A DNA stretch of 64,000 nucleotides, from assembly GCA_016716235.1 (NCBI GenBank), contig JADJWS010000002.1:1-64000 (forward strand), written 5' to 3'. The translations under genes and the position numbers were made by a program. Positions 25,558 through 34,450 of the stretch are shown here, piece after piece; position 1 is the first letter of the stretch; every line of letters begins with the position of its first letter. The stretch comes from Candidatus Defluviilinea gracilis (GTDB lineage: Bacteria; Chloroflexota; Anaerolineae; Anaerolineales; Villigracilaceae). A model generated the notes under the pieces. It saw nothing but the letters and a program-made list of their open reading frames with translations. It did not search any database and was not told the origin of the DNA.

Positions 25558-26568
25558 ATGACAGTAAAAATCGGCATTAACGGATTTGGGCGCATTGGGC
25601 GGCTCGTGTTCCGCACCATCAAACAACGGCACCCGGGCGAGATCGAAGTAGTTGCGGTGAACGATTTGTTCGACTCCGCGACCAACGCGCATTTATTGAA
25701 ATACGATTCAACGTATGGCCCATTCGAAGGGACCGTTGAAGTCAAAGATGGCGATCTTGTCATTGACGGCAAGACGGTCAAGGTCACAGCTGAGAAAGAC
25801 CCCGCGAATATCAAATGGAAAGATATGGGCGTGGATATTGTGATCGAGTCGACGGGATTTTTCACCGACGCGACCAAAGCCAAAGCGCACATCGAATCGG
25901 GCGGCGCGAAGAAGGTCATCATCTCCGCGCCTGCAAAGAACGAAGATATCACCGTTGTTCTCGGCGTCAACGACGACAAATACGACCCGAAGAAACATAA
26001 CATTGTTTCCAACGCTTCCTGCACCACGAACGGACTCGCTCCCGTGGCCAAAGTGCTCAACGATAAATTCGGGATCGACAAAGGTTTTCTCACCACTATT
26101 CACGCGTATACCAACTCGCAGAAACTGCAAGACCTCGGCGCGAAAGACGTGCGCGATGCGCGCGCCGCGGCGCAGAACATCGTTCCATCCGCAACGGGCG
26201 CGGCAAAAGCAGTGGGGCTTGTCATCCCCGAACTCAAAGGCAAGTTTACCGGCATGGCGTTCCGCGTTCCCACGCCGACCGTTTCGGTTGTGGATTTCAC
26301 CGCCACCCTCAACAAAGAAGCGACCGCCGACGAAATCCGCGCGGCGATGGTCGAATATGCGCGCGGTCCCATGGAAGGCGTTCTCGATGTGACCGACGAG
26401 CCGCTCGTTTCCACCGATCTGCGCGGCACAACGTATTCGTCCGTGTTCAGTTCGATGGACACGATCGTCCTCGGCAACATGGTCAAAGTGGTGGCATGGT
26501 ACGACAACGAATGGGGCTACGCCTGCCGCACCGCCGATCTCGCCGCGATGATGGCGAAAAGCCTTTAG
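25558..26568 (+). CDS. gap: Glyceraldehyde-3-phosphate dehydrogenase, type I
   Basis: The 336-residue enzyme converts glyceraldehyde-3-phosphate, NAD+ and phosphate to 1,3-bisphosphoglycerate. GGAGG lies 7 nt before ATG. It has GINGFGRIGR for NAD binding, the Asp of AVNDLFD favouring NAD over NADP, the catalytic Cys in SNASCTTNGLAP with its His partner further on (TTIHAYTNSQK), and WYDNEWGYACR at the end. It heads a cluster with pgk and tpiA. A 7-bp-type tandem repeat separates it from pgk. Confidence 0.96.
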   Translation: MTVKIGINGFGRIGRLVFRTIKQRHPGEIEVVAVNDLFDSATNAHLLKYDSTYGPFEGTVEVKDGDLVIDGKTVKVTAEKDPANIKWKDMGVDIVIESTGFFTDATKAKAHIESGGAKKVIISAPAKNEDITVVLGVNDDKYDPKKHNIVSNASCTTNGLAPVAKVLNDKFGIDKGFLTTIHAYTNSQKLQDLGAKDVRDARAAAQNIVPSATGAAKAVGLVIPELKGKFTGMAFRVPTPTVSVVDFTATLNKEATADEIRAAMVEYARGPMEGVLDVTDEPLVSTDLRGTTYSSVFSSMDTIVLGNMVKVVAWYDNEWGYACRTADLAAMMAKSL

Positions 26569-26649
26569 TCTGTTAGCCTGCTAGTCTGCTAGTCTCCTAG
26601 TCTGCTGGTCTTGACTAGGGGACTAATGACAAGAAGACTAGGAGACTAT
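26567..26649. repeat. Tandem repeat spacer (CTAGTCTG / CTCCTAGT units)
   Basis: About eight degenerate units of CTAGTCTG run from the gap stop to the pgk start. The last units (GACTAGGAGACTATT) also supply the pgk Shine-Dalgarno (AGGAG), so a repeat has been co-opted as a translation signal. Confidence 0.65.
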
Positions 26650-26653
26650 TGCC

Positions 26654-27826
26654 ATGAACAAGAAAACAGTCAAAGATATTGATCTCAAAAACAAGCGCGT
26701 GCTCATGCGCGTGGACTTCAACGTGCCGATGGCAGACGGCAAAGTGACCGACGACAAACGCATCCGCGCCGCGTTGCCGACGATTCAATACGTGCTGGAT
26801 CAAAACGCGTCGTTGATTCTGATGAGTCATTTGGGGCGACCCAAATCCGCTTCGGATTCCCAGTTCAGCCTGCGCGCGGCCGCGGAAGTTTTATCCACGC
26901 TTCTGGCGCGTCCCGTTCAAATGGCGCCCGATTGCGTGGGACCCGAAGTGGAAACAATGGCAAAAGACTTGAAGCCCGGCGAAGTGCTGATGCTCGAAAA
27001 CACGCGCTTCCACCCGGAAGAAGAGAAGAACGATCTCGATTTTGCCAAACGACTCGCCTCGCTCGGCGAAGTCTACGTGAACGACGCGTTCGGCTCGGCG
27101 CATCGCGCGCATGCTTCCACCGAAGGCGTGGCGAGATTTCTCCCTGCTGTTTCTGGCTTTCTCATGGAACAGGAACTCGAATACCTCGGTCGGGCGGTAG
27201 CGAATCCTGAACATCCCTACATTGCGATTCTCGGCGGCGCGAAGATCAGTGACAAGATTCTCGTCGTCGAAACCCTGCTCTCCCAATGCGACAAACTCAT
27301 CATCGGCGGCGGCATGGCAAATACATTTCTCGCCGCGCAGGGACTCAACATGCAAGACAGCCTCGTCGAAGAAGCATCGCTTGAAACCGCCAAGGGAATC
27401 ATGGCAAAGTCTGCCGACAAATTGATCCTGCCTGTGGACGCGGTCATCGCGGATAAATTTGCCGAAGACGCGAACACGCAAGTCGTGGACGTGGGGAAAA
27501 TCCCTGCTGGCTGGCGCATGTTGGATGTGGGACCGAAAACTGTCGGTGTGTATCAAGCCGCGTTGAGCGGAGCCAAGTTGATCGTCTGGAATGGACCCGT
27601 CGGCGTCTTCGAGATGCCGAAGTTTGCCGAAGGGACGTTTGCCCTTGCGCGCATGTTGGCAGAATCCAACGCGGTCACGGTGATCGGCGGCGGCGATTCG
27701 GCGAGCGCGGTCAAAAAGGCGGGCGTCGCCAAACAGATGACACACGTCTCCACTGGCGGCGGCGCGTCGCTGGAATTTTTAGAGGGGAAAGAGTTACCCG
27801 GCGTCGCGGCGTTGATGGATAAGTAA
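26654..27826 (+). CDS. pgk: Phosphoglycerate kinase
   Basis: The 390-residue enzyme makes ATP and 3-phosphoglycerate from 1,3-bisphosphoglycerate and ADP. Signatures are RVLMRVDFNVPMADGKVTDD, LILMSHLGRPK, LENTRFHPEE, the nucleotide-binding IAILGGAKISDKI, WNGPVGVFE and the GGGDSASAVKKAG P-loop. AGGAG lies 8-9 nt before the start, inside the preceding tandem repeat. A terminator follows, so gap-pgk probably form one unit separate from the kinase gene. Confidence 0.96.
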   Translation: MNKKTVKDIDLKNKRVLMRVDFNVPMADGKVTDDKRIRAALPTIQYVLDQNASLILMSHLGRPKSASDSQFSLRAAAEVLSTLLARPVQMAPDCVGPEVETMAKDLKPGEVLMLENTRFHPEEEKNDLDFAKRLASLGEVYVNDAFGSAHRAHASTEGVARFLPAVSGFLMEQELEYLGRAVANPEHPYIAILGGAKISDKILVVETLLSQCDKLIIGGGMANTFLAAQGLNMQDSLVEEASLETAKGIMAKSADKLILPVDAVIADKFAEDANTQVVDVGKIPAGWRMLDVGPKTVGVYQAALSGAKLIVWNGPVGVFEMPKFAEGTFALARMLAESNAVTVIGGGDSASAVKKAGVAKQMTHVSTGGGASLEFLEGKELPGVAALMDK

Positions 27827-27832
27827 TCAATC

Positions 27833-27865
27833 AGACCTGACAGGTTTTAAAAACCAGTCAGGTCT
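27833..27865 (+). terminator. Terminator after pgk
   Basis: AGACCTGAC and GTCAGGTCT pair, with an inner AGGTTTTAAAAACC arm; a T-rich tail follows. Confidence 0.75.
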
Positions 27866-27967
27866 ATTTCTTTAATTTCAACTTCCCAACAATTTACAAA
27901 GCGATAAACCCGGTTTAACAAGCCTCGGCTATAATTTGGCGAGTTGAATTCTTGACCAAGAATGCTT

Positions 27968-28027
27968 TGCCACAGAGCGCGCAGAGATATTGAGTTTTTC
28001 TCAGGGTTCTCTGTGATCTCTGTGGCT
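27968..28027. repeat. Dispersed CACAGAG palindrome (copy 1)
   Basis: GCCACAGAGCGCGCAGAGAT pairs with the right arm CTCTGTGATCTCTGTGGC through GAGTTTTTCTC. It lies in the leader of the Ser/Thr kinase gene. A related copy is at 53002-53056. Confidence 0.65.
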
Positions 28028-28051
28028 AAATAAGATTGCATGGAGCAATGA

Positions 28052-29869
28052 ATGTCTTTCAACGTCGGCGATAACGTCGGACCATACAAGATCATCGAAC
28101 AGTTGGGGCAGGGCGGCATGGCAACCGTCTACAAAGCCTATCACGCCTCATTGGATCGCTATGTCGCGGTCAAAGCCTTGCATGCGGCGTTCGGTGAAGA
28201 CGCCACGTTTTCGGCGCGGTTTCAACGCGAGGCGCGTGTCGTTGCAAAACTCGAACATCCGAACATTGTGCCGGTGTACGATTATGCCGAACATGAAAAA
28301 CGTCCGTATCTCATTATGAAATACATCGAGGGGGATACGCTCAAAGCGCGGTTGAATAAAGCTCCGCTGACCGCGCAGGAGATCGAAAAAGTCGTCGACT
28401 CGATCGGTTCCGCGCTGGCGTATGCGCACAAGCAGGGAATCCTCCACCGCGACATCAAGCCGTCGAATGTGTTGGTGGCGAACGACGGTGTGATCTATCT
28501 CGCGGACTTCGGCTTGGCGCGTATTGCCCAGTCCGGCGAATCAACGCTTTCCTCCGACATGATCATGGGCACGCCGCAATACATCTCGCCCGAGCAGGCG
28601 ATGGGCAAGAAAGAGCTCGACAACGGCACGGATATTTATTCGTTCGCCGTGATGTTGTATGAGATGGTGGTGGGGCAGGTGCCGTTCAGCGCGGACACGC
28701 CGTTTTCCATTATCCACGATCACATTTACACGCCCCTGCCGCTTCCACAATCGATTAACCCGAAAGTGCCGGAGCCTGTGCAACGTGTGTTGTTGAAGGC
28801 GCTTGCCAAAGAACGCGCCGACCGTTATGAAACAGTTGATGGACTGGTTGCGGCTTTTAAGTCCGCATGGAATGAGGCGGGCGTGCCTATGCAGGGCACG
28901 TTGATCACGATCGCCAAACCCGTAGAGCCGTCGCCTGCCGATAAAACGCGGATGAAGCCCACTGCCGAGCCGACGAAGATGGCGGCAAAGGCTGGGGCGG
29001 CTGAACCCGTTGCACTGGCGGAAAAGAAGCGTTCGCCGTTTGTCTGGGTGGGAGTCATCGCAGTCGTCGCAATTTGTTTGGGGTCTTTGTTTGTCGCGCG
29101 TCAGAATCGCCTGTTTACAACATTCTTGAATCGACGCGCCACTGCCACCCCAACGTTTACCGCGCCCGCCACTGTGACGAAACAAGCCGCGCCGCCGGTT
29201 CAAACTCCCCTTCGATCGATCACCCCAAACCAACCGTTGAATCTTCCGCCTGAGGCGCTGGTTGCGCAACAACGCGTAAAAGATAACCCCAATGATCTGC
29301 AAGCGCGGCTTGATCTTGCGGTGGCGTTATGGTCGGCTGAAATGCCGGGCGCATCGTATGATACCCTGGCGGAATTGATCAAGCTTGCCGGCGCGAATAA
29401 TGAGGCGTTTTACATTCAAGCCGGGGATAAGTTTGTTGCCATTGAAGGCTGGTTACCGGCGGCGGCGTTATATTTTCAGGCAAGAAAAACATACGGGTTG
29501 GGCGGCAATGTGCCGAATAATATATTGGATGGTTTCCACCAATCTTATTACAGAGGCGCAGAGCGCGCCGAAGCCCCGTCTGTTCTGCCGTTTGACAAGG
29601 TGGCGCAGGTGGATCAGCCGATCGCATTAGTCGCGCAGGCGCGTAACGCCTTCTATTCCGGTCACATCGACGATGCCGCTACGTTCTTGAATCAGGTGAA
29701 GCGGTTGTCGCCGAATATGCCCGAGGCGTTTTTGCTGGAAGCGGAGATGAACTCGGTGACCGGTGAAAATGAAAAAGCGCGGTTGATCGCAAACGGTTTG
29801 CTGGCAGACTTGAGCGCGCCGGATTGGGTGCGGGCATTTGCCGAGGAAATCATCAAAAAACTTCCCTGA
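28052..29869 (+). CDS. Transmembrane Ser/Thr protein kinase with TPR-like extracellular part
   Basis: The 605-residue protein has a Hanks-type kinase domain at residues about 10-270: GQGGMATVYKAY, VAVKALHAAF with the ATP Lys, HRDIKPSNVLV, DFGLARIAQSG and GTPQYISPEQAMG. A juxtamembrane region leads to one TM helix (VWVGVIAVVAICLGSLFVA, about residues 327-347). The outer part is helical and TPR-like (ARLDLAVALWSAEMPGASYD, EAFLLEAEMNSVTGENEKAR) with no PASTA repeats. It lies between pgk and tpiA, 9 bp before tpiA, so it is probably co-transcribed with tpiA and might sense nutrient or envelope state. Confidence 0.92.
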   Translation: MSFNVGDNVGPYKIIEQLGQGGMATVYKAYHASLDRYVAVKALHAAFGEDATFSARFQREARVVAKLEHPNIVPVYDYAEHEKRPYLIMKYIEGDTLKARLNKAPLTAQEIEKVVDSIGSALAYAHKQGILHRDIKPSNVLVANDGVIYLADFGLARIAQSGESTLSSDMIMGTPQYISPEQAMGKKELDNGTDIYSFAVMLYEMVVGQVPFSADTPFSIIHDHIYTPLPLPQSINPKVPEPVQRVLLKALAKERADRYETVDGLVAAFKSAWNEAGVPMQGTLITIAKPVEPSPADKTRMKPTAEPTKMAAKAGAAEPVALAEKKRSPFVWVGVIAVVAICLGSLFVARQNRLFTTFLNRRATATPTFTAPATVTKQAAPPVQTPLRSITPNQPLNLPPEALVAQQRVKDNPNDLQARLDLAVALWSAEMPGASYDTLAELIKLAGANNEAFYIQAGDKFVAIEGWLPAAALYFQARKTYGLGGNVPNNILDGFHQSYYRGAERAEAPSVLPFDKVAQVDQPIALVAQARNAFYSGHIDDAATFLNQVKRLSPNMPEAFLLEAEMNSVTGENEKARLIANGLLADLSAPDWVRAFAEEIIKKLP

Positions 29870-29878
29870 GGGAGCATC

Positions 29879-30640
29879 ATGAGAAAACCATTGGTTGCCG
29901 GTAATTGGAAGATGAACAAGAACTCTGCCGAGGCGCGCGAACTCGTTGCGGCGATGCTGAATCCGTTGCGCGCGATCGCGGGCGTCGAAAAAGTGTTGTG
30001 CCCGCCATCCACCTCGTTGCCCGCGATCGCGCCGATGTTGACCGGCTCGGATATCGGTCTTGGCGCGCAGAACATGCATTGGGAGGAGAAGGGCGCGTTC
30101 ACCGGCGAACTCTCGCCGAACATGGTTAAGGAATTTTGCGCGTACATCATCATCGGTCACTCGGAGCGACGCGCGTATTTCGGTGAAACCGATGAGCAGG
30201 TGAACAAGAAATTACATGCCGCGATGAAGGCGGGCTTGATTCCCATCGTGTGCGTGGGCGAGACGCTGGACGAATACGAATCTGGTCGGACGGGGGAGGT
30301 TGTTTCGCGCCAGATCAAGCTTGGGTTTGCCAGTGTGGATTCCGCATCCGCATCGCGCATCGTTGTCGCGTATGAGCCGGTGTGGGCGATCGGCACCGGC
30401 AAAGCCTCGAGCGGCGAGAATGCCAACGGGGTGGTGAGGCAGGTCATACGTCGCGCATTGAGCGAAGTGTTCAACGAGAATGCCGCGCAATCGATGCGGG
30501 TGTTGTATGGCGGGTCGGTCACCGGGTCCAACGCGCCTGAATTTTTCTCCCAGCCCGAAATCGACGGCGCGCTCGTGGGTGGCGCAAGCCTCAAGCCCGA
30601 TGAGTTCGTGGCGATTACCAAAGCGGCTTCCGCGCGATAG
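29879..30640 (+). CDS. tpiA: Triosephosphate isomerase
   Basis: The 253-residue enzyme interconverts dihydroxyacetone phosphate and glyceraldehyde-3-phosphate. VAGNWKMNKNSAE holds the active-site Lys, IIIGHSERRAYFGE the catalytic His, and VAYEPVWAIGTGKASS the catalytic Glu and mobile loop; VLYGGSVTGSN and GGASLKPDEF bind phosphate. GAGGGAG lies 4-10 nt before ATG. Nine bases separate it from the kinase gene, which suggests coupled expression. Confidence 0.96.
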   Translation: MRKPLVAGNWKMNKNSAEARELVAAMLNPLRAIAGVEKVLCPPSTSLPAIAPMLTGSDIGLGAQNMHWEEKGAFTGELSPNMVKEFCAYIIIGHSERRAYFGETDEQVNKKLHAAMKAGLIPIVCVGETLDEYESGRTGEVVSRQIKLGFASVDSASASRIVVAYEPVWAIGTGKASSGENANGVVRQVIRRALSEVFNENAAQSMRVLYGGSVTGSNAPEFFSQPEIDGALVGGASLKPDEFVAITKAASAR

Positions 30641-30707
30641 GCAATCGACCGTAGACGATGAACTGTAGTCTATCGTCCGTTGTCTGTGGTTGCGACCGGG
30701 GAAATGG

Positions 30708-31463
30708 ATGAATCAACTTGCGGGTTTTTTCTGGTTTGTCTTGATGCTCGCGCCGCTGATCTTTCTACAGCGGCTTTTGCATCGCGAATTGCAAGCGGTC
30801 TTTCTGATCGCCACCCGCAGCGCGCGCTTCACGATCGGGTTGTTCCAGTTGATCTTTTTGCCCGGCGTGTTCCTGCACGAATCGAGTCACTATCTGATGG
30901 CGAAAGTCCTGCGCGTGCCGACCGGGCGTTTTTCGGTTCTTCCGCGCCCCTTGCCGAATGGGCGACTGCAAATGGGGTATGTCGAAATCGCCCGTTCAGA
31001 CATTGCGCGCGATTCGCTCATCGGCGCGGCGCCTCTGATCGTGGGAACGCTGTTCACCGCCTATGTGGCAGTGTACGCGCTTGATATGCGGGTGCTGTGG
31101 GACACATTGCGTAACGGGCAGATGAGCATGTTTTGGATGGGGATCAACGCCCTGCCAACGGTCAACAACTTTTACCTCTGGGCGTATCTGGCTTTTGTGG
31201 TCAGCAGTATGATGATGCCCTCGCAATCGGACCGTCATGCATGGTTGGAACTGGTCATATCGGTGAGCATTTTATTCGTGGTTGCCCTGCTCGTCGGCGC
31301 GGGTCCGTGGATGTTGACCAACGTTGCCCCTGCAGTCAGCGATTTTCTCAGTTCGGTGGCGGTGATCTTCGGGTTGAGCGCGGCGGTCCATGGAATTTTG
31401 GCGCTTCCCGTTATGCTCCTCCACAAGTTGTTGGCGCGCTTCACCGGCACGGATGTGCGCTAG
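30708..31463 (+). CDS. Polytopic membrane protein with HExxH (M50-like peptidase candidate)
   Basis: Start ATG 30708 (MNQLAGFFWFVLML) has a GGGGAAA site just upstream. The 251-residue protein has about six TM helices. The second membrane region holds FLPGVFLHESSHYLMAKVLRV with an HExxH zinc motif. Its position within a helix and the following Lys/Arg loop recall site-2 proteases, and WMGINALPTVNNFYLWAYLA could carry further ligands. I do not see a clear NxxPxxxxDG motif, so the family assignment is tentative. It may alternatively be a non-enzymatic relative. Confidence 0.55.
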   Translation: MNQLAGFFWFVLMLAPLIFLQRLLHRELQAVFLIATRSARFTIGLFQLIFLPGVFLHESSHYLMAKVLRVPTGRFSVLPRPLPNGRLQMGYVEIARSDIARDSLIGAAPLIVGTLFTAYVAVYALDMRVLWDTLRNGQMSMFWMGINALPTVNNFYLWAYLAFVVSSMMMPSQSDRHAWLELVISVSILFVVALLVGAGPWMLTNVAPAVSDFLSSVAVIFGLSAAVHGILALPVMLLHKLLARFTGTDVR

Positions 31464-31475
31464 TCGTTTTATTTT

Positions 31476-31557
31476 CAGGGCTTACGCAGTGGGCGGGCAG
31501 TTGTATTGCCGCCGCCGCTGCAACTACGGCGCAACAGGTTCAACTGCGTAAGCCCTA
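31476..31557. repeat. ~80-bp palindromic element (A4)
   Basis: The best copy: it opens CAGGGCTTACGCAGTGGGCG and closes CAGGTTCAACTGCGTAAGCCC, so the ends are about 16-bp inverted repeats. ATTTT is present on both sides and might be a target duplication. Confidence 0.8.
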
Positions 31558-31595
31558 TTTTGATAAAAGTTATATCTTTAGGGGACATTCATAAC

Positions 31596-31630
31596 TTGGA
31601 ACAAGGCGAAACTTCGGTACAATTCAATCG
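31596..31630 (+). promoter_or_regulatory. Promoter of the M20 peptidase operon, leaderless geometry
   Basis: TTGGAA (31596-31601), 16-bp spacer, TACAAT (31618-31623), 7 nt to ATG 31631. No Shine-Dalgarno. Confidence 0.6.
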
Positions 31631-33373
31631 ATGATGAAATATTCCTCCCGCTGGTTCGACACCGTCCGCGAAATGACCGCAACGCTGGTTGCGATTCCCA
31701 GCGTCAGCCCGGATGCGGAGGCGGAGAATCGTTGCGCGGAGAGAATCCGCGAGATGCTCTCGGTTGATTCTCTCTCGCCGACTTTCTGGGATACAAACGA
31801 CGGGCGGAAAAATATCGCGTGTTTGTTGAAGAGCGAGGACCCGAACAACATGGGCGCGACGATCGTGTTGATGAGTCACTTCGACACGGTTGGCGTGGAA
31901 GACTTTGCCCGCTTTGGCGATTCAAATCTTGCTTTCCAGCCCGATGAATTGGCAAAGATCATGCAAGCGACTCTCGAACAAAAAGAGTCGCTGACCTCTG
32001 CGGAGCAATCCGCGTTGACCGCATTGCACAGCGGCGAGTGGATGTTCGGTCGCGGCTCGGTGGATATGAAATCGGGCGTCGCGGTCAACATTGCGATCAT
32101 GCGCGAGTTTGCGCGCACGCGGGAGAATGGGAAAAGATTGATCGACGAACTCGCGGGCAACCTGCTCTTCCTCTCCTGCCCCGATGAAGAGACCGAATCA
32201 ACCGGCATCCTTTCGGCGGTTCCCGAATTGCTCAAACTCCGCGACAAGGAAAACTTGAACTACCTCGGCGTGATCAACACCGATTACACCGCCCCGCGCG
32301 ATTCGAATCAGGACGCGCGTTTTGTCTACTCCGGCACGGTGGGGAAGTTGCTGCCATCGTTTTACATCCTCGGCGCGCGGACTCACGTTGGCGAGGTCTA
32401 TCGCGGGGTAGACGCGTCGCATATTGCGGCGGAACTGGTCAGCCGTATCAACCTCAGCCTCGAATGGGTCGACTCGTGGCAGGGCTTGCTGGGAGGGGAG
32501 GAGGTCGCCGAAGTTGCCCCTCCGCCGGTGACGTTGCGGATGCGCGACCTCAAGTCTTCGTACAATGTGGAAACGGCTGGCGAAGCGTTTGTGTATTTCA
32601 ACTGGCTCACCTTGACTCTCGCGCCCGATCACGCCATGACCAAAATGAGGGAAGCCGCTCGCGCCGCGCTGGAGGCGGTTCGTTTCAGGCAGGAGGAATC
32701 GTTCAAAGAGTTTTCTCGGCGCGGCGGGCAAACGCGTTCTCCGCTCAAGTGGCACTCGGTTGTGTTCGATTACGCTTCGCTGTGCGAGCAGGCGCAAGCT
32801 TGCTGGAACGAGGAGAATGCGGGCGGGGATTTTGCAGAATGGCTGAAAAAACGCATTGAAAAATACGCCGCTCTGACAACAGACCGACGCGAATTGAGCC
32901 GCATGATCGTCGCCGAGTTGGCGAAGGTTGCCAAACTCGGCGGACCCGCCGTCGTTGCGTTTTTCTCGCCGCCGTATTATCCGTCCATTGCGCCGCGGGA
33001 GAATCAGGTCACACGCGCGATGAATGCCGCGCTGGCGCAGCAGGTTGAGGCGCCGATTCAGAAGCGTGGTTTTTATCCGTATATTTCTGATTTGAGTTAT
33101 GTCCAGTTGGAATCGAGTGTGCAAATCGAATCGCTCTCGAAGAATATGCCGTTGTTTGGGTTGAAGAATTCTTCAGGCGAGTTGGCATCTGCGCTCGATG
33201 AAAAAAAGTTGGAGGAGATCCGCGCGTTGAATTGCGCGGTCGTCAATATCGGTCCGTTTGGGAGCGACGCGCATGGGTTGTACGAGAGAGTCCACATGCC
33301 GTATTCGTTCGAGACGGTTCCACAGATTATTTTCGAGACAATACACAGCGTATTGAAGGAGGCGACGACATGA
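31631..33373 (+). CDS. M20-family metallopeptidase, RocB-like
   Basis: The 580-residue protein has the M20 dinuclear-zinc motifs: VLMSHFDTVG, MFGRGSVDMKSGVAVNIAIM and FLSCPDEETESTGI, with a late His in GSDAHGLYERVH. Length and the long middle region match the RocB-like arginine-utilisation branch rather than short dipeptidases. It could hydrolyse N-acyl amino acids or small peptides. Its stop overlaps the start of alanine dehydrogenase (ATGA), and the CoA-transferase follows at once, so the three form an amino-acid catabolism operon. Confidence 0.85.
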   Translation: MMKYSSRWFDTVREMTATLVAIPSVSPDAEAENRCAERIREMLSVDSLSPTFWDTNDGRKNIACLLKSEDPNNMGATIVLMSHFDTVGVEDFARFGDSNLAFQPDELAKIMQATLEQKESLTSAEQSALTALHSGEWMFGRGSVDMKSGVAVNIAIMREFARTRENGKRLIDELAGNLLFLSCPDEETESTGILSAVPELLKLRDKENLNYLGVINTDYTAPRDSNQDARFVYSGTVGKLLPSFYILGARTHVGEVYRGVDASHIAAELVSRINLSLEWVDSWQGLLGGEEVAEVAPPPVTLRMRDLKSSYNVETAGEAFVYFNWLTLTLAPDHAMTKMREAARAALEAVRFRQEESFKEFSRRGGQTRSPLKWHSVVFDYASLCEQAQACWNEENAGGDFAEWLKKRIEKYAALTTDRRELSRMIVAELAKVAKLGGPAVVAFFSPPYYPSIAPRENQVTRAMNAALAQQVEAPIQKRGFYPYISDLSYVQLESSVQIESLSKNMPLFGLKNSSGELASALDEKKLEEIRALNCAVVNIGPFGSDAHGLYERVHMPYSFETVPQIIFETIHSVLKEATT

Positions 33374-34449
33374 TCGTTGGTATACCCAAAGAGACGCGCC
33401 CGTTTGAATACCGGGTGGGGTTGAATCCCGCCGGGGCTGAGATTCTCGCCCAACACGGGCATCAGGTGTGCGTCGAGAGAGATGCGGGTGTGGGAGCGGG
33501 GTTCAAGGACCGGGAGTACGAATCGGCCGGCGCGCGCATCGTCTACTCCGGCGAGGAAATCTTCGCCCGCGCCGACCTGGTTTTGAAGGTGGCTCGTCCA
33601 TTGCGAAACGAGCTGGATTGGCTGAAGCCCGGCGCGGCGATCGCGGGCTTGTTGCATCTTGCCTCGGCGCGGCGCGACAAGGTGGAGGCGTTGCTCGAAA
33701 AGAAAGTCACGTCCATCGCGTACGAGCAGATCCAATTGGCAGATGGATCACTGCCGCTCTTGCGACCGTTCAGCCAGATCGCGGGGAGCATGACGGCGCA
33801 AGTGGCGGCGAGGTTGTTGCAAAATAATTGGGGCGGCAAGGGAATTTTGCTCGGCGGCGCGCCGAGTGTTCCGCCCGCCGAAGTGTTGATCCTGGGTTCG
33901 GGCGTGGTTGCCACGCATGCGGCGCAGGCGTTCCTTGGGCTGGGCGCGCACGTGACCGTGATGAGCGACGATCTCGACGGATTGCAAAAACTTCTCGATC
34001 GGTTTCCCGGCATCGTCACGATGATGTCTACGAAGCGAAATATCGAACGCGCCACCACGTATGCGGATGTAGTCGTCGGCGCGGCGCTGATCACAGGCGC
34101 GCGAACGCCGATCCTGGTCACGCGCGACATGGTGAGCGCGATGAAGCCCCGCTCGGTGGTCATTGACGTGAGCATCGATCAGGGCGGGTGTTTTGAAACC
34201 TCGCGCCCGACCACGCACGACCAGCCGACGTTTGTCGACGAAGGCGTAATCCATTATTGCGTGCCGAATATGCCCGGTGTTGTGGCGCGCACGGCGACGC
34301 ACGCGTTCGTCAATGCCGCCATGCCTTATTTGATTCGGATGACCGACGATGGGATAGCCCCCGCGATTGCGAACGACCCCGCGCTCGAACGAGGCGTCAA
34401 CACGCATCAGGGCGGGCTTGTTCATCTCACCCTGCTCGAGGAGCGATAA
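33370..34449 (+). CDS. ald: Alanine dehydrogenase
   Basis: The 359-residue enzyme reversibly deaminates alanine to pyruvate with NAD+. It starts MIVGIPKETRPFEYRVGLNP after AAGGAGG, overlapping the peptidase stop by 4 bp. EQIQLADGSLPLL, the Rossmann loop LGSGVVATHAAQAF, VIDVSIDQGGCFETSRPTTH and VPNMPGVVARTATHA are diagnostic. One residue separates it from the next start. Producing pyruvate fits with the 2-oxoacid oxidoreductase and pyruvate kinase nearby. Confidence 0.93.
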   Translation: MIVGIPKETRPFEYRVGLNPAGAEILAQHGHQVCVERDAGVGAGFKDREYESAGARIVYSGEEIFARADLVLKVARPLRNELDWLKPGAAIAGLLHLASARRDKVEALLEKKVTSIAYEQIQLADGSLPLLRPFSQIAGSMTAQVAARLLQNNWGGKGILLGGAPSVPPAEVLILGSGVVATHAAQAFLGLGAHVTVMSDDLDGLQKLLDRFPGIVTMMSTKRNIERATTYADVVVGAALITGARTPILVTRDMVSAMKPRSVVIDVSIDQGGCFETSRPTTHDQPTFVDEGVIHYCVPNMPGVVARTATHAFVNAAMPYLIRMTDDGIAPAIANDPALERGVNTHQGGLVHLTLLEER

Positions 34450-34450
34450 C

